Assembly (NCBI GenBank): GCA_029260495.1
Contig: JAJDDD010000021.1
Coordinates: 17,819-81,818 of the forward strand
Direction: 5' to 3'
Source: Phycisphaerales bacterium
GTDB taxonomy: Bacteria; Planctomycetota; Phycisphaerae; Phycisphaerales; UBA1924
DNA length: 64,000 nt
The stretch's first letter is position 1; each line of letters begins with the position of its first letter. The notes below the pieces were generated by a model, which saw only the letters and a list, made by a program, of their open reading frames with translations, searched no databases and had not been told where the DNA came from. This document shows positions 63,600 to 64,000 of the stretch, in pieces. A program made the position numbers and the translations under genes.

Positions 63600-64000
63600 A
63601 TGCTCGTCGTTGATCGAATCAAATGGAAGGAGCCGTACAGCGTCACTCGCCAATACGCCATGATTGAACTGCGCAAATCCGGCGTCTTCCGACTTCGCGC
63701 GTGGATTCAAACGCTGGCTCTCGGATTTGTCATCCTCGGCGTCGCAATCGCTGGATCAATCGCCGCTTTTCCAGGGATTGTGATTCCCTGGACCCAGCTG
63801 GGCATCGGATTCGTGCTTTACCCTGCATCGATGCTCTGTCTTGTAGTCCTCTCCGTCTACATGCCCCGTGAAGTTCATGTTCGGCGCCAATATATTCAAA
63901 TTTCCAGCGGTTCCTCCATTCGAATCACCAAAGATAAACTTGTGCGCGTCATACTCGACAATGAAGACGAAATTCCGATGCTCCACATCGAAAGCCGTGC
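63600..64000 (+). CDS. Two-span membrane protein, partial (C-terminus beyond window)
   Basis: From ATG 63600 the frame stays open for 133 codons to the window edge. Two hydrophobic segments (about residues 36-54 and 62-83) precede a cytosolic region with Ile-Gln-Ile-Ser-Ser-Gly-Ser-Ser-Ile-Arg-Ile, a strand pattern suggesting a small beta domain. A second in-frame ATG lies at 63660. TATAAT six bases before the first ATG would give a nearly leaderless message if it is the -10 box, although no matching -35 is seen; this leaves the start uncertain. Function not recognised. Confidence 0.6.
   Translation, partial: MLVVDRIKWKEPYSVTRQYAMIELRKSGVFRLRAWIQTLALGFVILGVAIAGSIAAFPGIVIPWTQLGIGFVLYPASMLCLVVLSVYMPREVHVRRQYIQISSGSSIRITKDKLVRVILDNEDEIPMLHIESR

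Overview
This window looks like a chromosomal segment of a planctomycete, most probably class Phycisphaerae. The lineage signs are: a secreted FG-GAP protein ending in a short dockerin-like Asn/Asp-rich motif; a PEP-CTERM remnant with a Pro-Thr-Pro sorting signal; an ECF sigma factor overlapping a membrane Ser/Thr kinase; several secreted or lipid-anchored proteins without obvious relatives; and moderately high GC. This is inference from gene content; no 16S rRNA is present. I see no transposase, integrase, prophage or CRISPR array, so this reads as core chromosome with a few accessory loci.

Layout. 1-4548 (minus): two multihaem c-type cytochromes flank a beta-barrel porin-like protein, behind a good sigma70-type promoter. 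4826-12335 (minus): a chaperone run in transcription order groEL, unknown 110-aa gene, groES, second groEL, dnaJ, grpE, fmdB-type zinc ribbon, then a sugar-isomerase-like TIM barrel. 12641-14907: zinc-ribbon membrane protein, MoxR ATPase, CDGSH iron-sulfur protein. 14921-17652: ECF sigma factor and kinase. 17873-21314: small membrane protein, a 13-bp perfect palindrome, a frameshifted PEP-CTERM gene, a large TlpA-type thioredoxin/beta-propeller protein. 21402-29861: hpt, ppa, pgi, S1/P1-type nuclease, a 1069-aa Asp-box propeller protein, a frameshifted thpR, and csrA with a hairpin over its ribosome binding site. 29931-34871: saccharopine dehydrogenase-like enzyme, ruvA, mannose-1-phosphate guanylyltransferase, a cysteine desulfurase-like enzyme, a small secreted protein.

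34885-41927: a minus-strand operon of a fungal Lys4-like (homo)aconitase, an isocitrate/homoisocitrate-type dehydrogenase and a macrodomain fused in frame to an ALDH7-type aldehyde dehydrogenase, divergent from an MmgE/PrpD protein. With the saccharopine dehydrogenase homologue nearby, this hints at alpha-aminoadipate chemistry, though ordinary TCA functions for the aconitase and dehydrogenase are not excluded. 41969-48473: a tightly coupled operon of a Maf-type glycosyltransferase fused to a region resembling a cysteine-less radical SAM domain, then neuA, neuB and neuC; it probably makes a nonulosonic acid and attaches it to flagellin. 48593-64000: hypothetical and secreted proteins, a PA0069-type radical SAM protein, a lipoprotein, a twice-frameshifted SEC-C gene, tRNA-Phe, a ketoacyl synthase, rsmA, a lipoprotein, holA, a PH-like protein, an EF-G-like GTPase, a hybrid sensor kinase, and the start of a membrane protein.

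The candidates I rate highest for novelty are the unknown gene inside the groEL/groES operon, the macrodomain-ALDH fusion beside the Lys4-like enzyme, the Maf/degenerate radical SAM fusion, and the porin-cytochrome locus. Three genes carry single-base +1 frameshifts (four shifts in total), each close to a short homopolymer run, which could be decay or sequencing error.
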